64,000 bases of DNA from a bacterium 1xD8-48 (GTDB lineage Bacteria; Bacillota; Clostridia; Lachnospirales; Lachnospiraceae). A program made the position numbers and the translations under genes. Below are positions 44,428-54,020 of this stretch, piece by piece (the stretch's first letter is position 1; every line of letters starts with the position of its first letter). Below the pieces are notes generated by a model. The model was not told the DNA's origin. It did not search any database and was given only the letters and a program-made list of their open reading frames with translations. Where the stretch lies: NCBI GenBank assembly GCA_009917455.1, contig QZDS01000010.1, positions 1 to 64,000 of the forward strand, written 5' to 3'.

Positions 44428-45465
44428 ATGGAAACAACGGTTGGAGCAATTTTTGAGCAGGGCGCGCGGAGCATTAAGGTTCCGGTGCCTGTGTATATAA
44501 GCGCCAGCGCGTCAGTGGTGGGGACGAAGGAAGGCAAGGGGCCTTTCGGAAGCTGTTTTGACGTGGTGGGTCAGGATGATAAATTCGGCTGTTCAACCTG
44601 GGAGGAGGCGGAGAGCACCCTGCAAAAGGAAGCGCTCACTCTTGCCATTGGGAAAACGGGATTAAAGAACAGCGAAATCAAGTATCTTTTTGCCGGGGAT
44701 TTGTTAGGGCAGTCCATTGCCAGCAGCTTCGGGCTTGGCTCTTTTCAGATTCCGCTGATTGGGATGTACGGGGCATGCTCCACCTGCGGGCTTACGCTTT
44801 CGATGGCAGCCATTATGATTGCCGGAGGGATGGCCGAGCATGCGGCCTGCGTGACTTCAAGCCATTTTGCCAGTGCGGAAAAGGAATTTCGTTTCCCTTT
44901 AGGATACGGGAACCAAAGACCTCTTTCCGCAACCTGGACGGTGACGGGAAGCGGGGCTTTTATTTTGAGCAGCATAAAAAGCAGCGGCGACAGGGCGATG
45001 ATTGACGGGCTTACGCTTGGCAAAATCGTGGATTTCGGTTTGAAGGATTCCATGAATATGGGAGCCTGTATGGCGCCGGCTGCCTGCGACACCATCTACC
45101 AGCACCTTATGGATTTTGACAGAAAGCCCTCCGACTATGATAAGATTATCACCGGCGATTTGGGCAGCGTGGGACAGAAGGCGCTTTGGGATATGATGCG
45201 GGAAAAGGGCATGGACATTTCAAAGGTGCATATGGACTGCGGAATAGAGATTTACGACCAGAGCCAGGACGCCCACGCTGGCGGAAGCGGCTGCGGCTGC
45301 AGCGCGGTTACCTTGTCCGCTTATATTTTAAAGCAGCTGGAGGAGCAGAAATGGAAGCGGGTTCTGTTTGTTCCCACAGGGGCGCTGCTCTCCAAAACCA
45401 GCTTTAATGAAGGTCAGAGCATACCGGGGATTGCCCACGGGGTGGAACTGGTGAGCTGTAAATAA
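44428..45465 (+). CDS. spoVAD: Stage V sporulation protein AD
   Basis: Thiolase-fold component of the SpoVA channel; the Bacillus protein binds dipicolinic acid. The 345-residue protein shows the family's CSTWEEAESTLQKEAL, YLFAGDLLGQSIASSFGL, GMYGACSTCGLTLSMAA and AGGSGCGCSAVTLSAY segments. Start ATG 44428 follows GGAGG; an earlier in-frame ATG at 44356 adds a basic peptide not seen in the family. It is alone on the plus strand, 9 kb from spoVAC and 5 kb from spoVAA. An upstream GAATA could be a sigma-G -35 box, but the matching -10 is poor. Confidence 0.95.
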   Translation: METTVGAIFEQGARSIKVPVPVYISASASVVGTKEGKGPFGSCFDVVGQDDKFGCSTWEEAESTLQKEALTLAIGKTGLKNSEIKYLFAGDLLGQSIASSFGLGSFQIPLIGMYGACSTCGLTLSMAAIMIAGGMAEHAACVTSSHFASAEKEFRFPLGYGNQRPLSATWTVTGSGAFILSSIKSSGDRAMIDGLTLGKIVDFGLKDSMNMGACMAPAACDTIYQHLMDFDRKPSDYDKIITGDLGSVGQKALWDMMREKGMDISKVHMDCGIEIYDQSQDAHAGGSGCGCSAVTLSAYILKQLEEQKWKRVLFVPTGALLSKTSFNEGQSIPGIAHGVELVSCK

Positions 45466-45580
45466 AATAAGGGATTCTGGCAGGAATGGAAGGGGCTGTA
45501 ACCTGTATTCAGGTTATGGCCTTTTGGCATGGAAAAGAAAGCATCCCAAAATTGATTTCCGTGGCCGCGCCCTAAAAAAC

Positions 45581-45610
45581 TTGACTTCACCCCGCCGGTT
45601 TATATACAAT
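45581..45610 (+). promoter_or_regulatory. Promoter of the GH3 gene
   Basis: TTGACT (45581-45586) and TACAAT (45605-45610) with 18 bases between. It lies inside the upstream-extended reading frame, which supports the start codon at 45647. Confidence 0.6.
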
Positions 45611-45646
45611 GGAATACAGGAAGAAAAAAGAAGGGAACGGGGAAAT

Positions 45647-48010
45647 ATGGGAAATTACAAAGTAGAAAAGAAAGACGGTTACACGCTTTATAAAAATCAG
45701 GATGGTCCGGTTCTTGGCAGCACCACGGGGAAGGTTCTTGAAAGGGATGGCTGTGTTTTCAAGGATTTGGCGGGATGCGGCGAGCTGCTTCCCTATGAGG
45801 ACTGGCGGCTTGGGGCGAAAGAGCGGGCAGAGGATCTGGCCTCCCGCTTATCTGTGGAGGAGATTGCGGGACTGATGATGTATTCGCCCCATCAGATGAT
45901 TCCGGCGCTTCCGGGCGGTGTGTTTGGCGGAACTTATGATGGAAAGGAATATCAGCCGGGGGTGACGGAGGATGATGCGCTGACAGACCAGCAGCGGGGA
46001 TTTTTGTCCAACGACCATATCAGGCATGTACTGGCAATGGTGTATAAGGACACGGAAGTTGCGGCAAAGTGGAATAACAGGATGCAGGCTTTTGTTGAAA
46101 AGCAGGGATTCGGGATTCCCGTCAGTATTGCCACGGACCCCAGGCACGGCGCAGGGAAAAGCGGAGCGGAATATAAGAGCGGTTCTGCAGATGTGTCGAA
46201 ATGGCCGGAGGGGCTTGGTATTGCGGCGTCCTTTGACACGGATTTGTGCAGGAAATTCGGGGAAGTGATTGCGAAGGAATACAGGGCTTTGGGGATTACC
46301 ACGGCCTTGTCCCCACAGGTGGATATTGCGACGGAGCCGCGATGGATGCGGTTTGAGGATACTTTCGGAACCTCGCCGGAACTGGTGACCGCCATGTCAA
46401 AAGCATACTGCGACGGGCTGCAGACCACCAAAACGGCAAAGGACGTTGCCGGTAAAAGAGATAGTACGTTGGCCGGCGGGGACGAAGGCTGGGGCATGGA
46501 AAGCGTTGCGGCCATGGCCAAGCACTGGCCGGGAGGCGGCCCCTGTGAAGGGGGAAGGGACGCCCACTATCCTTTCGGGAAATTTGCAGTTTATCCGGGA
46601 GGACAGTTTGAAACCCATTTAAAGCCTTTCCTTGAGGGGGCGTTTGCACTGGATGGGCCCACGAAAACGGTGGCTTCCATTATGCCGTATTATACGATTT
46701 CTTACGGCGTTGACATAAAGGACGGAAAGAATGTGGGGAACTCCTACAGCCATTATATTATCAATGATTTGCTGCGTGAAAAATACGGCTATGACGGAGT
46801 GGTCTGCACGGATTGGGGCATTACCCAGGACCCGGCGCCCGAGATGGACTCTTTTGGCTCCCGCTGTTTCGGTGTGGAGAATCTGACGGAAGGGGAGCGG
46901 CATCTGCTGGCCATTGAGAACGGAGTTGACCAGTTTGGGGGCAACTGTAAGATAGAGCCGGTACTTGAGGCTTATCGGCTGGGATGCGAAAAATACGGCG
47001 AGAGCGTTATGCGGGCAAGAATGGAGCGCTCGGCCGCCCGTCTTTTGCGGAATCTGTTCCGCTGCGGTCTGTTCGAGAATCCTTATCTGGATGTGGAGGA
47101 AAGCATGCGGACGGTGGGATGCGAGGAATTTCGCAGAGCCGGGTATGAAGCCCAGTTAAAATCAGTGGTTTTGCTTAAGAACCGCAAAATCTGCGGGAAA
47201 AATCAGGCCGGTACGCACGCCGCTTTGGAAAGTACCGGGGGGTCTGCAGACACCGGAAAAGAAGGTGGGGCAAGGGCGCTTCCTGTTTCCGGGAGGAAAA
47301 AGGTTTATGTGCCGAAGCGGTTCATCAAGGCTCAGAAGAACTTTTTCAGGGGAATGGATGCCGAAAAGGAAGTGACTGAGGCGGACAGGGAGAGCGTGGC
47401 GCCCTGGTTTGACTGGACGGAGGAACCGAAGGAAGCTGATTTCGGACTGGTATTTATAGAAAGCCCTCTTTCCGACGGGTACAGCGGGGAGGACGCAAAG
47501 GCAGGGGGAAACGGTTATTTGCCGGTCTCTCTGCAATACCGACCTTATAAAGCGGATGCGGCGAGAACAGAAAGCATTGCAGGGGGCGATATCCGTGAGA
47601 ACTTTACCAACAGGAGTTATGCAGGTAAGACGGGAACCGCGGCAAATGAAAGGGATTTGGATATCGTTCTGGAAACCAGAAAGGCCATGGGCGATAAACC
47701 GGTAATTGTCTGTGTCCGGATGCATAAGCCCGCGGTGCTGGCGGAGCTGGAGCCTTATGCAGATGCGATTATAGTTGATTTTGGCGTGCAGAGAAGCGCA
47801 ATTTATGATATTTTATGCGGAAAGGCAGAGCCTTGCGGGCGGCTTCCCATCCAGCTTCCGAAGGATATGGAAACGGTGGAGAGACACTGTGAGGACACAC
47901 CTCTTGACATGGATTCCTATGTGGACAGTGAGGGCCATGTCTATGGCTTTGGCTATGGCATGAACTGGGAAGGCGTGATTGCAGGGGACGCCCTTTCCGG
48001 AGTGCGCTGA
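45647..48010 (+). CDS. Glycoside hydrolase family 3 (beta-glucosidase/xylosidase-like)
   Basis: A 787-residue two-domain GH3 enzyme without a signal peptide, so cytosolic. The barrel domain contains DPRHGAG, KHWPGGGPCEGGRDAHYPFG and the nucleophile motif DGVVCTDWGI; the C-terminal alpha/beta domain holds SVVLLKNRK and YGFGYGMNW at the end. A charged Gly/Ala insert at about residues 515-545 (GTHAALESTGGSADTGKEGG) looks like a loop expansion. Start ATG 45647 follows GGGAACGGGG and lies downstream of a promoter. Substrate likely a plant or host oligosaccharide, but not determinable. Confidence 0.9.
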   Translation: MGNYKVEKKDGYTLYKNQDGPVLGSTTGKVLERDGCVFKDLAGCGELLPYEDWRLGAKERAEDLASRLSVEEIAGLMMYSPHQMIPALPGGVFGGTYDGKEYQPGVTEDDALTDQQRGFLSNDHIRHVLAMVYKDTEVAAKWNNRMQAFVEKQGFGIPVSIATDPRHGAGKSGAEYKSGSADVSKWPEGLGIAASFDTDLCRKFGEVIAKEYRALGITTALSPQVDIATEPRWMRFEDTFGTSPELVTAMSKAYCDGLQTTKTAKDVAGKRDSTLAGGDEGWGMESVAAMAKHWPGGGPCEGGRDAHYPFGKFAVYPGGQFETHLKPFLEGAFALDGPTKTVASIMPYYTISYGVDIKDGKNVGNSYSHYIINDLLREKYGYDGVVCTDWGITQDPAPEMDSFGSRCFGVENLTEGERHLLAIENGVDQFGGNCKIEPVLEAYRLGCEKYGESVMRARMERSAARLLRNLFRCGLFENPYLDVEESMRTVGCEEFRRAGYEAQLKSVVLLKNRKICGKNQAGTHAALESTGGSADTGKEGGARALPVSGRKKVYVPKRFIKAQKNFFRGMDAEKEVTEADRESVAPWFDWTEEPKEADFGLVFIESPLSDGYSGEDAKAGGNGYLPVSLQYRPYKADAARTESIAGGDIRENFTNRSYAGKTGTAANERDLDIVLETRKAMGDKPVIVCVRMHKPAVLAELEPYADAIIVDFGVQRSAIYDILCGKAEPCGRLPIQLPKDMETVERHCEDTPLDMDSYVDSEGHVYGFGYGMNWEGVIAGDALSGVR

Positions 48011-48023
48011 CGGAAGGAAGATT

Positions 48024-49442
48024 ATGTTAAAAAAGGATTTTCTGGAGAGCATGCGCGATGGGCAGGAGCTGTCGCTGTGGCAGCTGGCGGTTCTTACAAT
48101 GCAGCTGAGCATTCCTGCGATTATGGCGCAGCTCTCCTCCATTGTGATGCAGTATATTGATGCCTCTATGGTGGGGCATCTCGGTTCCGGGGAGGCGGCC
48201 TCTATCGGACTGATGTCCTCCAGCACCTGGATGATGGGGGGCTTATGTTCTGCTTTAAGCGTCGGATTTACCGTACAGGTGGCTCATTTTATCGGAGCGA
48301 AGGAGGAGGATAAGGCCCGGGGAATCGTCCGACAGGGATTGGCCGTGGCAGTGATATTCAGTTGTATACTGCTTATTTTCGGTGTGCTGATACATCAAAA
48401 GCTTCCGCTGTGGCTGGGAGGGGAAGAAGGGATAAGGGAAAATGCGGCCGTTTATTTCCTGATATATTGTCTTTCACTTCCGGTATTGCAGTTAAATGCA
48501 ATGGCAGGCGGTATGCTTCAATGCAGTGGAAATATGAAGGTTCCCAGCATGCTTCATATTTTGATGTGCATTCTGGATGTTTTGTTTAATTCTGTTTTAA
48601 TTTTTGAGACCAGAACGCTTGTGGTGTTCGACAGTGAAATCACAATACCGGGAGCAGGCCTTGGCGTTCTGGGAGCGGCTCTCGGCACATCCCTTGCGGA
48701 GCTTGTGTCCGTGACTTTTATGTTATATTTTTTGCTGGCGCGTTCTCCGGCTCTCCGTTTGCGAAAAGAGGAGAGGCTGGCATTTTCAAAGGAACAATTG
48801 ATAAAGGCTTTCCGGCTCTCGCTTCCCGTGGGATTTGAACAGGTGGTTATGTGCGGCGCTCAGATTATGTCTACAAAAATCGTATCGCCTCTGGGGATGG
48901 CTGCCTTAGCGGCCAATTCCTTTTCCGTGACGGCGGAGAGCCTGTGTTATATGCCTGGCCATGGAATAGGAATGGCGGCCACCACGCTGATCGGACAGAG
49001 TGTGGGGGCAAAGAGAGAGGATATCACGAAGAGGCTGGGATGGCTTACGGTAGGACTGGGCATTTTAGTGATGACCGGCACCGGGATTCTGCTTTATATC
49101 TTTGCGCCCTGGATGATTGGCATTTTATCTCCCGACCCGGAGATACGGCGGATGGGAACCTGCGTGCTTCGGATTGAAGCTTTTGCGGAGCCCATGTATG
49201 CGGCTTCCATTGTGGCCTCCGGCGTGTTCCGGGGGGCAGGCGATACCCTGATTCCAAGCTGCATGAATTTTTTCAGTATGTGGGTAATCCGGCTTCCGCT
49301 GGCGGCATTTTTGTCAAAACGTTACGGCCTTGCAGGGGTATGGATTGCCATGTGTATTGAATTGTGTGTGCGGGGAGTTTTGTTTTTGATTCGCCTGTGC
49401 GGTAAGCGTTGGCGGAGTTTCGGACAGGAGAAAGTAAATTGA
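48024..49442 (+). CDS. MATE family efflux transporter
   Basis: A 472-residue, 12-helix cation-coupled exporter. N-terminal LPAIMAQLSS-type pattern (LSIPAIMAQLSSIVMQYIDA), MVGHLGSGEAASIG, and the internally repeated second half (KAFRLSLPVGFEQVVMCGAQ). Start ATG 48024 follows GGAAGGAAG. It may remove drugs or metabolic by-products. Overlaps the next gene by 4 bases, so expression is coupled. Confidence 0.92.
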   Translation: MLKKDFLESMRDGQELSLWQLAVLTMQLSIPAIMAQLSSIVMQYIDASMVGHLGSGEAASIGLMSSSTWMMGGLCSALSVGFTVQVAHFIGAKEEDKARGIVRQGLAVAVIFSCILLIFGVLIHQKLPLWLGGEEGIRENAAVYFLIYCLSLPVLQLNAMAGGMLQCSGNMKVPSMLHILMCILDVLFNSVLIFETRTLVVFDSEITIPGAGLGVLGAALGTSLAELVSVTFMLYFLLARSPALRLRKEERLAFSKEQLIKAFRLSLPVGFEQVVMCGAQIMSTKIVSPLGMAALAANSFSVTAESLCYMPGHGIGMAATTLIGQSVGAKREDITKRLGWLTVGLGILVMTGTGILLYIFAPWMIGILSPDPEIRRMGTCVLRIEAFAEPMYAASIVASGVFRGAGDTLIPSCMNFFSMWVIRLPLAAFLSKRYGLAGVWIAMCIELCVRGVLFLIRLCGKRWRSFGQEKVN

Positions 49443-50515
49443 AAAAAGCAATCAGAAGAATTATAATTTTCCTATTTATTATTGCCGTAATTCTCGGAGG
49501 TTACGTTTTTTATGTTTTTAAGGCATATTACCGCCTTCCCGACAAATTGACTCTCGAGGTTAAGCGCAACGGGGAAAACTCTTATTTTGAAGAGGATTTC
49601 AGCGTGAAGCCAGGGGAGGCTTATTTTATAATGACTTATAATATCGGCTTTGGCGCTTACAGAAGAGATTACAGCTTTTTCATGGACGGAGGAAAGTCCT
49701 CCTGGGCGAAGGACGAAGAGAGCCTGATGGCGGCTGTGTCCGGAATGGGAGATATTATCAACACGGTGAAGCCTGATTTTGTCCTTTTGCAGGAGGTGGA
49801 TGTTGACGGAACCCGTTCTTACCATGTTGACGAACTGGAACTGATGAATCAGTTTGTCAGGGGCTATTACTATGTGTATGCCCAGGCCTACGATTCTCCT
49901 TTTTTGTTTTTCCCGCCCTTAGAGCCTCACGGGGCCAATAAAAGCGGCCTTGTAACTTATTCCCGGGAAGAAATTGCAGGCAGTATGCGGAGAAGCCTTC
50001 CCATATCGGAGTCCTTCAGCAAGCTGGTGGATTTGGACAGATGCTTTTCCATAGCCCGGATACCGGTGGAAAACGGCCGTCAGCTCTGTATTTATAACGT
50101 GCATACTTCGGCCTATGGCGGAAGCGATGAAATCAGGCAGGCGCAGTTGTCCACACTTTATGAGGAGATGAAGGCGGACTTTGATAAGGGGAATTACGTC
50201 ATCTGCGGCGGTGATTTTAATCATAATCTGAAAGAAGGAATGCAGGAAAATGCGCCGGAATGGGCTTACCCGTTTCCGCGGGAAACTTTGCCCAAGGGAT
50301 TCCGTATGGCTATGGACGAGGCGAAGCAGGAGGATATTGTCCACAATACCTGCCGGAGCGCGGAAACGCCATATGACGAGGCGTCGACTTATACAGTCAC
50401 TCTCGACGGTTTTATTGTGTCTGAAAATGTGCGGATTAATTATTATCAGAATATGGACTGGGGATATGAGTTTTCCGACCATGACCCGGTGCTGATGCAG
50501 TTTATATTAGAATAG
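49439..50515 (+). CDS. Membrane-anchored endonuclease/exonuclease/phosphatase (EEP) protein
   Basis: A 358-residue protein with an N-terminal membrane anchor (about residues 7-27) and an external EEP domain: TYNIGFGAYRRDYSF, LLQEVDVDG (catalytic Glu), CGGDFNHNL and the terminal SDHDPVLMQF. The family includes nucleases and lipid or inositol phosphatases; substrate here is unknown. TTG 49439 is chosen as start because CAGGAG lies 8 bases upstream, and it overlaps the MATE stop as TTGA. Confidence 0.87.
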   Translation: MKKAIRRIIIFLFIIAVILGGYVFYVFKAYYRLPDKLTLEVKRNGENSYFEEDFSVKPGEAYFIMTYNIGFGAYRRDYSFFMDGGKSSWAKDEESLMAAVSGMGDIINTVKPDFVLLQEVDVDGTRSYHVDELELMNQFVRGYYYVYAQAYDSPFLFFPPLEPHGANKSGLVTYSREEIAGSMRRSLPISESFSKLVDLDRCFSIARIPVENGRQLCIYNVHTSAYGGSDEIRQAQLSTLYEEMKADFDKGNYVICGGDFNHNLKEGMQENAPEWAYPFPRETLPKGFRMAMDEAKQEDIVHNTCRSAETPYDEASTYTVTLDGFIVSENVRINYYQNMDWGYEFSDHDPVLMQFILE

Positions 50516-50539
50516 AAAGAAAAGGAAAAGGCCATACTA
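50510..50539 (+). promoter_or_regulatory. Sigma-G-like promoter of spoVAA-spoVAB
   Basis: GAATA (50510-50514) and CATACTA (50533-50539) with an 18-base spacer match the forespore sigma-G consensus (GMATR-N18-CATNHTA). It overlaps the end of the EEP gene and lies 50 bases before spoVAA. Confidence 0.75.
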
Positions 50540-50588
50540 TTTGCAGCGGAAAACAGCAGAAAAAATACATTTTCAGCAGGAGGCAGGT

Positions 50589-51215
50589 ATGGCGGGTACG
50601 GTTTTATATTTAAAGGCGGAACAAAATGCGGAGGTGATGGAAGAACGCGTATGCGTGAAGGACATTGCCTCCGTTTATTGCCGGGATAAGAATCTGTGTG
50701 CAAAGGCAAAGGCTCTTAAGGTACATGAGTTCGGAAATGGAGAAAAAAAGAGGCAGGTTATCGGTATTTTAAAGGTAATTGAACTGATTGAAAGCGAATG
50801 CCCGGGCGTGAATGTAGAAAGCCTCGGAGAAAACGCCGTATTGGTTGAACTGGTCAATGTGGACAGACATAAGGGACCCCTGCAATGGATAAAAATGGTG
50901 TTTGTGGCGGCAATCAGTTTTTTCGGAACCGGCTTTACAATTATGGCTTTTCATAATGATATCAGTATCAATAAAATTTTTTCCCATGTACATGAGCTTG
51001 TAATGGGATATGCGTCGGAAGGGTACAGCATTCTGGAGGTTTCCTATTCCATTGGGCTTGCGATTGGCATTATTCTGTTTTTTAACCATGTGGGAGGGAG
51101 GAGGATTACGAAGGACCCTACGCCTATCGAGGTGGAGATGCGGGTGTACGAAACGGATGTGAATAAGGCGCTGATTGAAACAGCGGACAGGGAGGGAAAG
51201 AGCATTGACGTTTGA
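50589..51215 (+). CDS. spoVAA: Stage V sporulation protein AA
   Basis: A 208-residue SpoVA subunit: an N-terminal soluble domain (residues 1-95, LYLKAEQNAEVMEERVCVKD) and two membrane helices (IKMVFVAAISFFGTGFTIMA; SYSIGLAIGIILFFNHVGG). Start ATG 50589 follows CAGGAGG. Many clostridia lack AA and AB, so their presence is informative. The next gene overlaps by 11 bases. Confidence 0.92.
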   Translation: MAGTVLYLKAEQNAEVMEERVCVKDIASVYCRDKNLCAKAKALKVHEFGNGEKKRQVIGILKVIELIESECPGVNVESLGENAVLVELVNVDRHKGPLQWIKMVFVAAISFFGTGFTIMAFHNDISINKIFSHVHELVMGYASEGYSILEVSYSIGLAIGIILFFNHVGGRRITKDPTPIEVEMRVYETDVNKALIETADREGKSIDV

Positions 51216-51717
51216 TGCGGGGGCATTATTTAAACAGATTTTTATGGGAGTATGCGGACTTTCCTTCGGTCTTCTGGCGTCGGCAGGCGTTTTTACGGTA
51301 CTGGTTTCCGTGGGGCTGATTCCAAGGTTTGCCGGAAAAATGCACGTGGCGAAAAAGGTGTTTGTGCTGGAGGAAGCGGTAATTTTCGGAACCCTCTGCG
51401 GCGGTGCTCTGAGCGTATTTTCCAAAGGAGGCGGGATGGGGAGATTTGTTCTTGCGCATCAGCTTTTCGGGAGCGCCACACCGGAGATATGGAAGTGGAT
51501 TGGATATGGGATTTTGATGTCAGGAGGCGTTTTTGCCGGTATGTTTGTGGGCTGTCTTGCCCTTGCCATTGCTGAAATGCTGAATTCCATTCCGATTTTT
51601 GCAAGAAGAATCGGATTCCGGCACGGGCTCGGCGTTGCCATTACGGCGGCGGCCTTAGGGAAGCTTCTGGGAAGCCTTATCTATTTTGCAAAGGGGATTT
51701 TTCTCTCGGGAGTGTGA
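51205..51717 (+). CDS. spoVAB: Stage V sporulation protein AB
   Basis: A 170-residue integral membrane SpoVA subunit with about four helices (FMGVCGLSFGLLASAGVFTV; GYGILMSGGVFAGMFVGCLA). TTG 51205 is taken as start because GGGAGGGAAAG lies just upstream and it gives the normal family N terminus; it overlaps spoVAA. Shares the sigma-G-like promoter of spoVAA. Confidence 0.9.
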   Translation: MTFDAGALFKQIFMGVCGLSFGLLASAGVFTVLVSVGLIPRFAGKMHVAKKVFVLEEAVIFGTLCGGALSVFSKGGGMGRFVLAHQLFGSATPEIWKWIGYGILMSGGVFAGMFVGCLALAIAEMLNSIPIFARRIGFRHGLGVAITAAALGKLLGSLIYFAKGIFLSGV

Positions 51718-51748
51718 AAAACCTGGCCGAATCGTTACCTTTGCGTAT

Positions 51749-51776
51749 CGGAATTGCCATCCGACGGAATTGCCAT
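51749..51776 (+). repeat. Tandem 12-mers after spoVAB
   Basis: CGGAATTGCCAT at 51749-51760 and 51765-51776, a 16-base period, just upstream of a promoter. Possible operator. Confidence 0.45.
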
Positions 51777-51782
51777 ACCGAG

Positions 51783-51812
51783 TTGACGGTTTCATAGGGA
51801 AAGGTATATACT
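51783..51812 (+). promoter_or_regulatory. Promoter of the small ORF at 51860
   Basis: TTGACG (51783-51788) and TATACT (51807-51812) with 18 bases between. Confidence 0.6.
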
Positions 51813-51859
51813 GGAAACATAAAAGAAATACAGGCAGTTCATAAAGGAGCGGACAGGAG

Positions 51860-52090
51860 ATGCGGCAGATGGAATTCAAGATGGAGCGCCCGGGTCTTTT
51901 GAAAGAAGGGGACGAGGTCACGGTGACGGAAGGGGTGCTTCCAAGCAATTATTACTATACCATTGACCCGGCGCTTGCAATGTCCGGGAACTTTCCGTTC
52001 AGGGAGAGAATGCTGGCAAGAAAGGGAAAGGTGGTCAGCATTATTGAAAACGACAGAGGTTTTTATGTGACAGCGGAATTTGACGGGTAA
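51860..52090 (+). CDS. Small hypothetical protein
   Basis: A 76-residue (or 73-residue, from ATG 51869) cytosolic protein with a beta-rich pattern: EGDEVTVTEGVLPSNYYYTI and ARKGKVVSIIENDRGFYVTA. The spacing of Gly and Val suggests a small SH3-like barrel. Has its own promoter and AAAGGAG site. I do not recognise the family. It precedes ridA by 64 bases. Confidence 0.6.
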   Translation: MRQMEFKMERPGLLKEGDEVTVTEGVLPSNYYYTIDPALAMSGNFPFRERMLARKGKVVSIIENDRGFYVTAEFDG

Positions 52091-52154
52091 AGCTTGCTGA
52101 ATATGATATAAGAGTGCCTGAAAAACAGGCAGAAATACAAGGAGGAGAAAGAAC

Positions 52155-52535
52155 ATGTTAAAAAAAGTATCAACCACAAAAGCGCCGGCGGCCATCGGCC
52201 CTTATTCACAGGGAATCGTTGTAAACGGATTTCTGTTTGCATCGGGGCAGATTCCCATTGTGCCGGAAACAGGAGAGATGGCGGAAGGCGATATCACCGT
52301 TCAGGCGCATCAGGTAATGAAGAACATAGGGGAAGTCTTAAAGGAAGCGGGAAGTAATTTTGAGGGTGTGGTAAAGACCACCTGTTTTCTGGCTGATATG
52401 GCTGATTTCGCGGCTTTCAACGGCGTATATGAGCAGTATTTCACAGAAAAACCGGCCAGAAGCTGCGTTGCGGTGAAGGAGCTTCCAAAGAAGGCGCTGT
52501 GCGAGGTTGAGGTCATTGCCGTGGTGAACTCATGA
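52155..52535 (+). CDS. ridA: RidA family enamine/imine deaminase
   Basis: A 126-residue RidA/YjgF protein that hydrolyses reactive enamines such as 2-aminoacrylate. Motifs: [31 protein letters not shown] and [20 protein letters not shown] with the conserved Arg and Glu of the active site. Strong AAGGAGGA site. Its stop overlaps the start of aroK (ATGA). Confidence 0.94.
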   Translation: MLKKVSTTKAPAAIGPYSQGIVVNGFLFASGQIPIVPETGEMAEGDITVQAHQVMKNIGEVLKEAGSNFEGVVKTTCFLADMADFAAFNGVYEQYFTEKPARSCVAVKELPKKALCEVEVIAVVNS

Positions 52536-53035
52536 AAAACGTAATATTGATTGGAATGCCAGGTTCCGGGAAAAGCACGGTGGGAGTCGTGCTTGCAAAA
52601 AAACTGGGCTATCGTTTTATTGACTCGGACCTGGTGATTCAGGAAAAATACGGGAAACTGCTTTACCAGCTCATTGAGGAGCGGGGTGAGGCAGGTTTTC
52701 TTATGCTTGAAAATGAAATTAATGCATCGATTACGGCAGAAGGCGCAGTCATTGCCACAGGAGGCAGCGCAGTTTACGGGAAGGAAGCCATGAGACACTT
52801 TCGGGAAATCGGACAGATTGTCTACTTAAAGCTGCCCTTCGAGGAGCTGGAGCAGCGTCTCGGCGACCTTCACGAGCGTGGCGTTGTGCTGAAAAAGGGA
52901 TATACGCTGCGGGATTTGTACGAGGAGAGAATTCCTTTATATGAAAAATATGCGGATATCACAATTGCATGTGAAGGGAAGGATATCCGTAGTGTGATGG
53001 AGGAGATTTATGAAAAAAGGAGCCTTGAGAAGTAG
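52532..53035 (+). CDS. aroK: Shikimate kinase
   Basis: A 167-residue kinase phosphorylating shikimate in aromatic amino-acid synthesis. Walker [12 protein letters not shown] at residues 7-17, substrate-binding [12 protein letters not shown], and [10 protein letters not shown], where most family members have GGG. Translationally coupled to ridA (ATGA overlap) and overlapping the EamA gene. The Gly to Ser change in the GGG motif is seen in some family members. Confidence 0.88.
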   Translation: MKNVILIGMPGSGKSTVGVVLAKKLGYRFIDSDLVIQEKYGKLLYQLIEERGEAGFLMLENEINASITAEGAVIATGGSAVYGKEAMRHFREIGQIVYLKLPFEELEQRLGDLHERGVVLKKGYTLRDLYEERIPLYEKYADITIACEGKDIRSVMEEIYEKRSLEK

Positions 53036-53906
53036 CTTTCTGCTGTTTCTGGCGGCGTTTATCTGGGGCGTGGCCTTCGTTGCCCAGAGCGTGGGCATGG
53101 ATTACATGGGGCCATTTACTTTTAACGGAATCCGTTTCCTGATGGGAAGCGCCGTGCTCTTTCCTCTGGTTTATTTCCGGAGGAAAAAGGACAAGGAGAA
53201 GGGGAAAAAAAGAGCCGGATTAAAAATTACCCTGACGGGAGGAATCTGCTGCGGACTGGCGCTTGGCGCCGCCGCCCTTTTGCAACAGTTTGGCATTATG
53301 TACACTACCGTGGGAAAAGCGGGATTTATCACTACCCTCTATATTATTATCGTTCCCGTCATGGGGATTTTTTTGGGGAAAAAGGCGGGCGGAAAGGTCT
53401 GGATTGGGGCGGCGCTGGCGGCCTTCGGAATGTATCTGCTGTGCATGAGTGAAAAGCTGTCCTTAAGCAGAGGCGATACTTACGTGTTTATATGCGCCAT
53501 TATTTTTGCGGTACATATTCTGGTGATTGACTATTTTTCGCCGAAAGCGGACGGGGTGGAGCTTTCCTGTATTCAGTTTCTTGTGGCGGGGCTGATTAGC
53601 AGTATTCTGGCCTTTTGCTTTGAGGAACCGACCTTTGAAAGCTTTATTGCAGGAATTATTCCCCTCGCCTATGCGGGAATTATGTCAAGCGGCGTGGCGT
53701 ACACGCTTCAGATAATCGGACAAAAAGATATGGACCCCACGGTTGCGTCCCTGATACTTTCGCTGGAGTCCGTGGTTTCCATGCTTGCGGGATGGATTAT
53801 TCTGGGGCAGGCTTTAAACGGAAGGGAGCTGGCAGGCTGCGGACTTGTCTTTGCGGCGGTGATTCTGGTGCAGCTGCCGGAGCAAAAACGAAGCAAAAGG
53901 ATATGA
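53010..53906 (+). CDS. DMT superfamily transporter (EamA)
   Basis: A 298-residue protein with ten predicted helices in two EamA repeats (LLFLAAFIWGVAFVAQSVGM at the start; SGVAYTLQIIGQKDMDPTVA in the second repeat). Such exporters move amino acids or other small metabolites. Start follows GGAGGAGATTT and overlaps aroK. Substrate unknown. Confidence 0.9.
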   Translation: MKKGALRSSFLLFLAAFIWGVAFVAQSVGMDYMGPFTFNGIRFLMGSAVLFPLVYFRRKKDKEKGKKRAGLKITLTGGICCGLALGAAALLQQFGIMYTTVGKAGFITTLYIIIVPVMGIFLGKKAGGKVWIGAALAAFGMYLLCMSEKLSLSRGDTYVFICAIIFAVHILVIDYFSPKADGVELSCIQFLVAGLISSILAFCFEEPTFESFIAGIIPLAYAGIMSSGVAYTLQIIGQKDMDPTVASLILSLESVVSMLAGWIILGQALNGRELAGCGLVFAAVILVQLPEQKRSKRI

Positions 53907-53959
53907 TTCCCGTGGTGGTTTACTGATATTTTTTCGGGCAAAAACCGGGTAGAGCAGTA

Positions 53960-53988
53960 TTGATAACAAAATTAAGAAATGCTATACT
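53960..53988 (+). promoter_or_regulatory. Promoter of the SBP-chemoreceptor pair
   Basis: TTGATA (53960-53965) and TATACT (53983-53988) with a 17-base spacer, 33 bases before the solute-binding protein start. Confidence 0.68.
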
Positions 53989-54020
53989 ACGGTTAGAATT
54001 TACAGAAAGGCATGATAGTT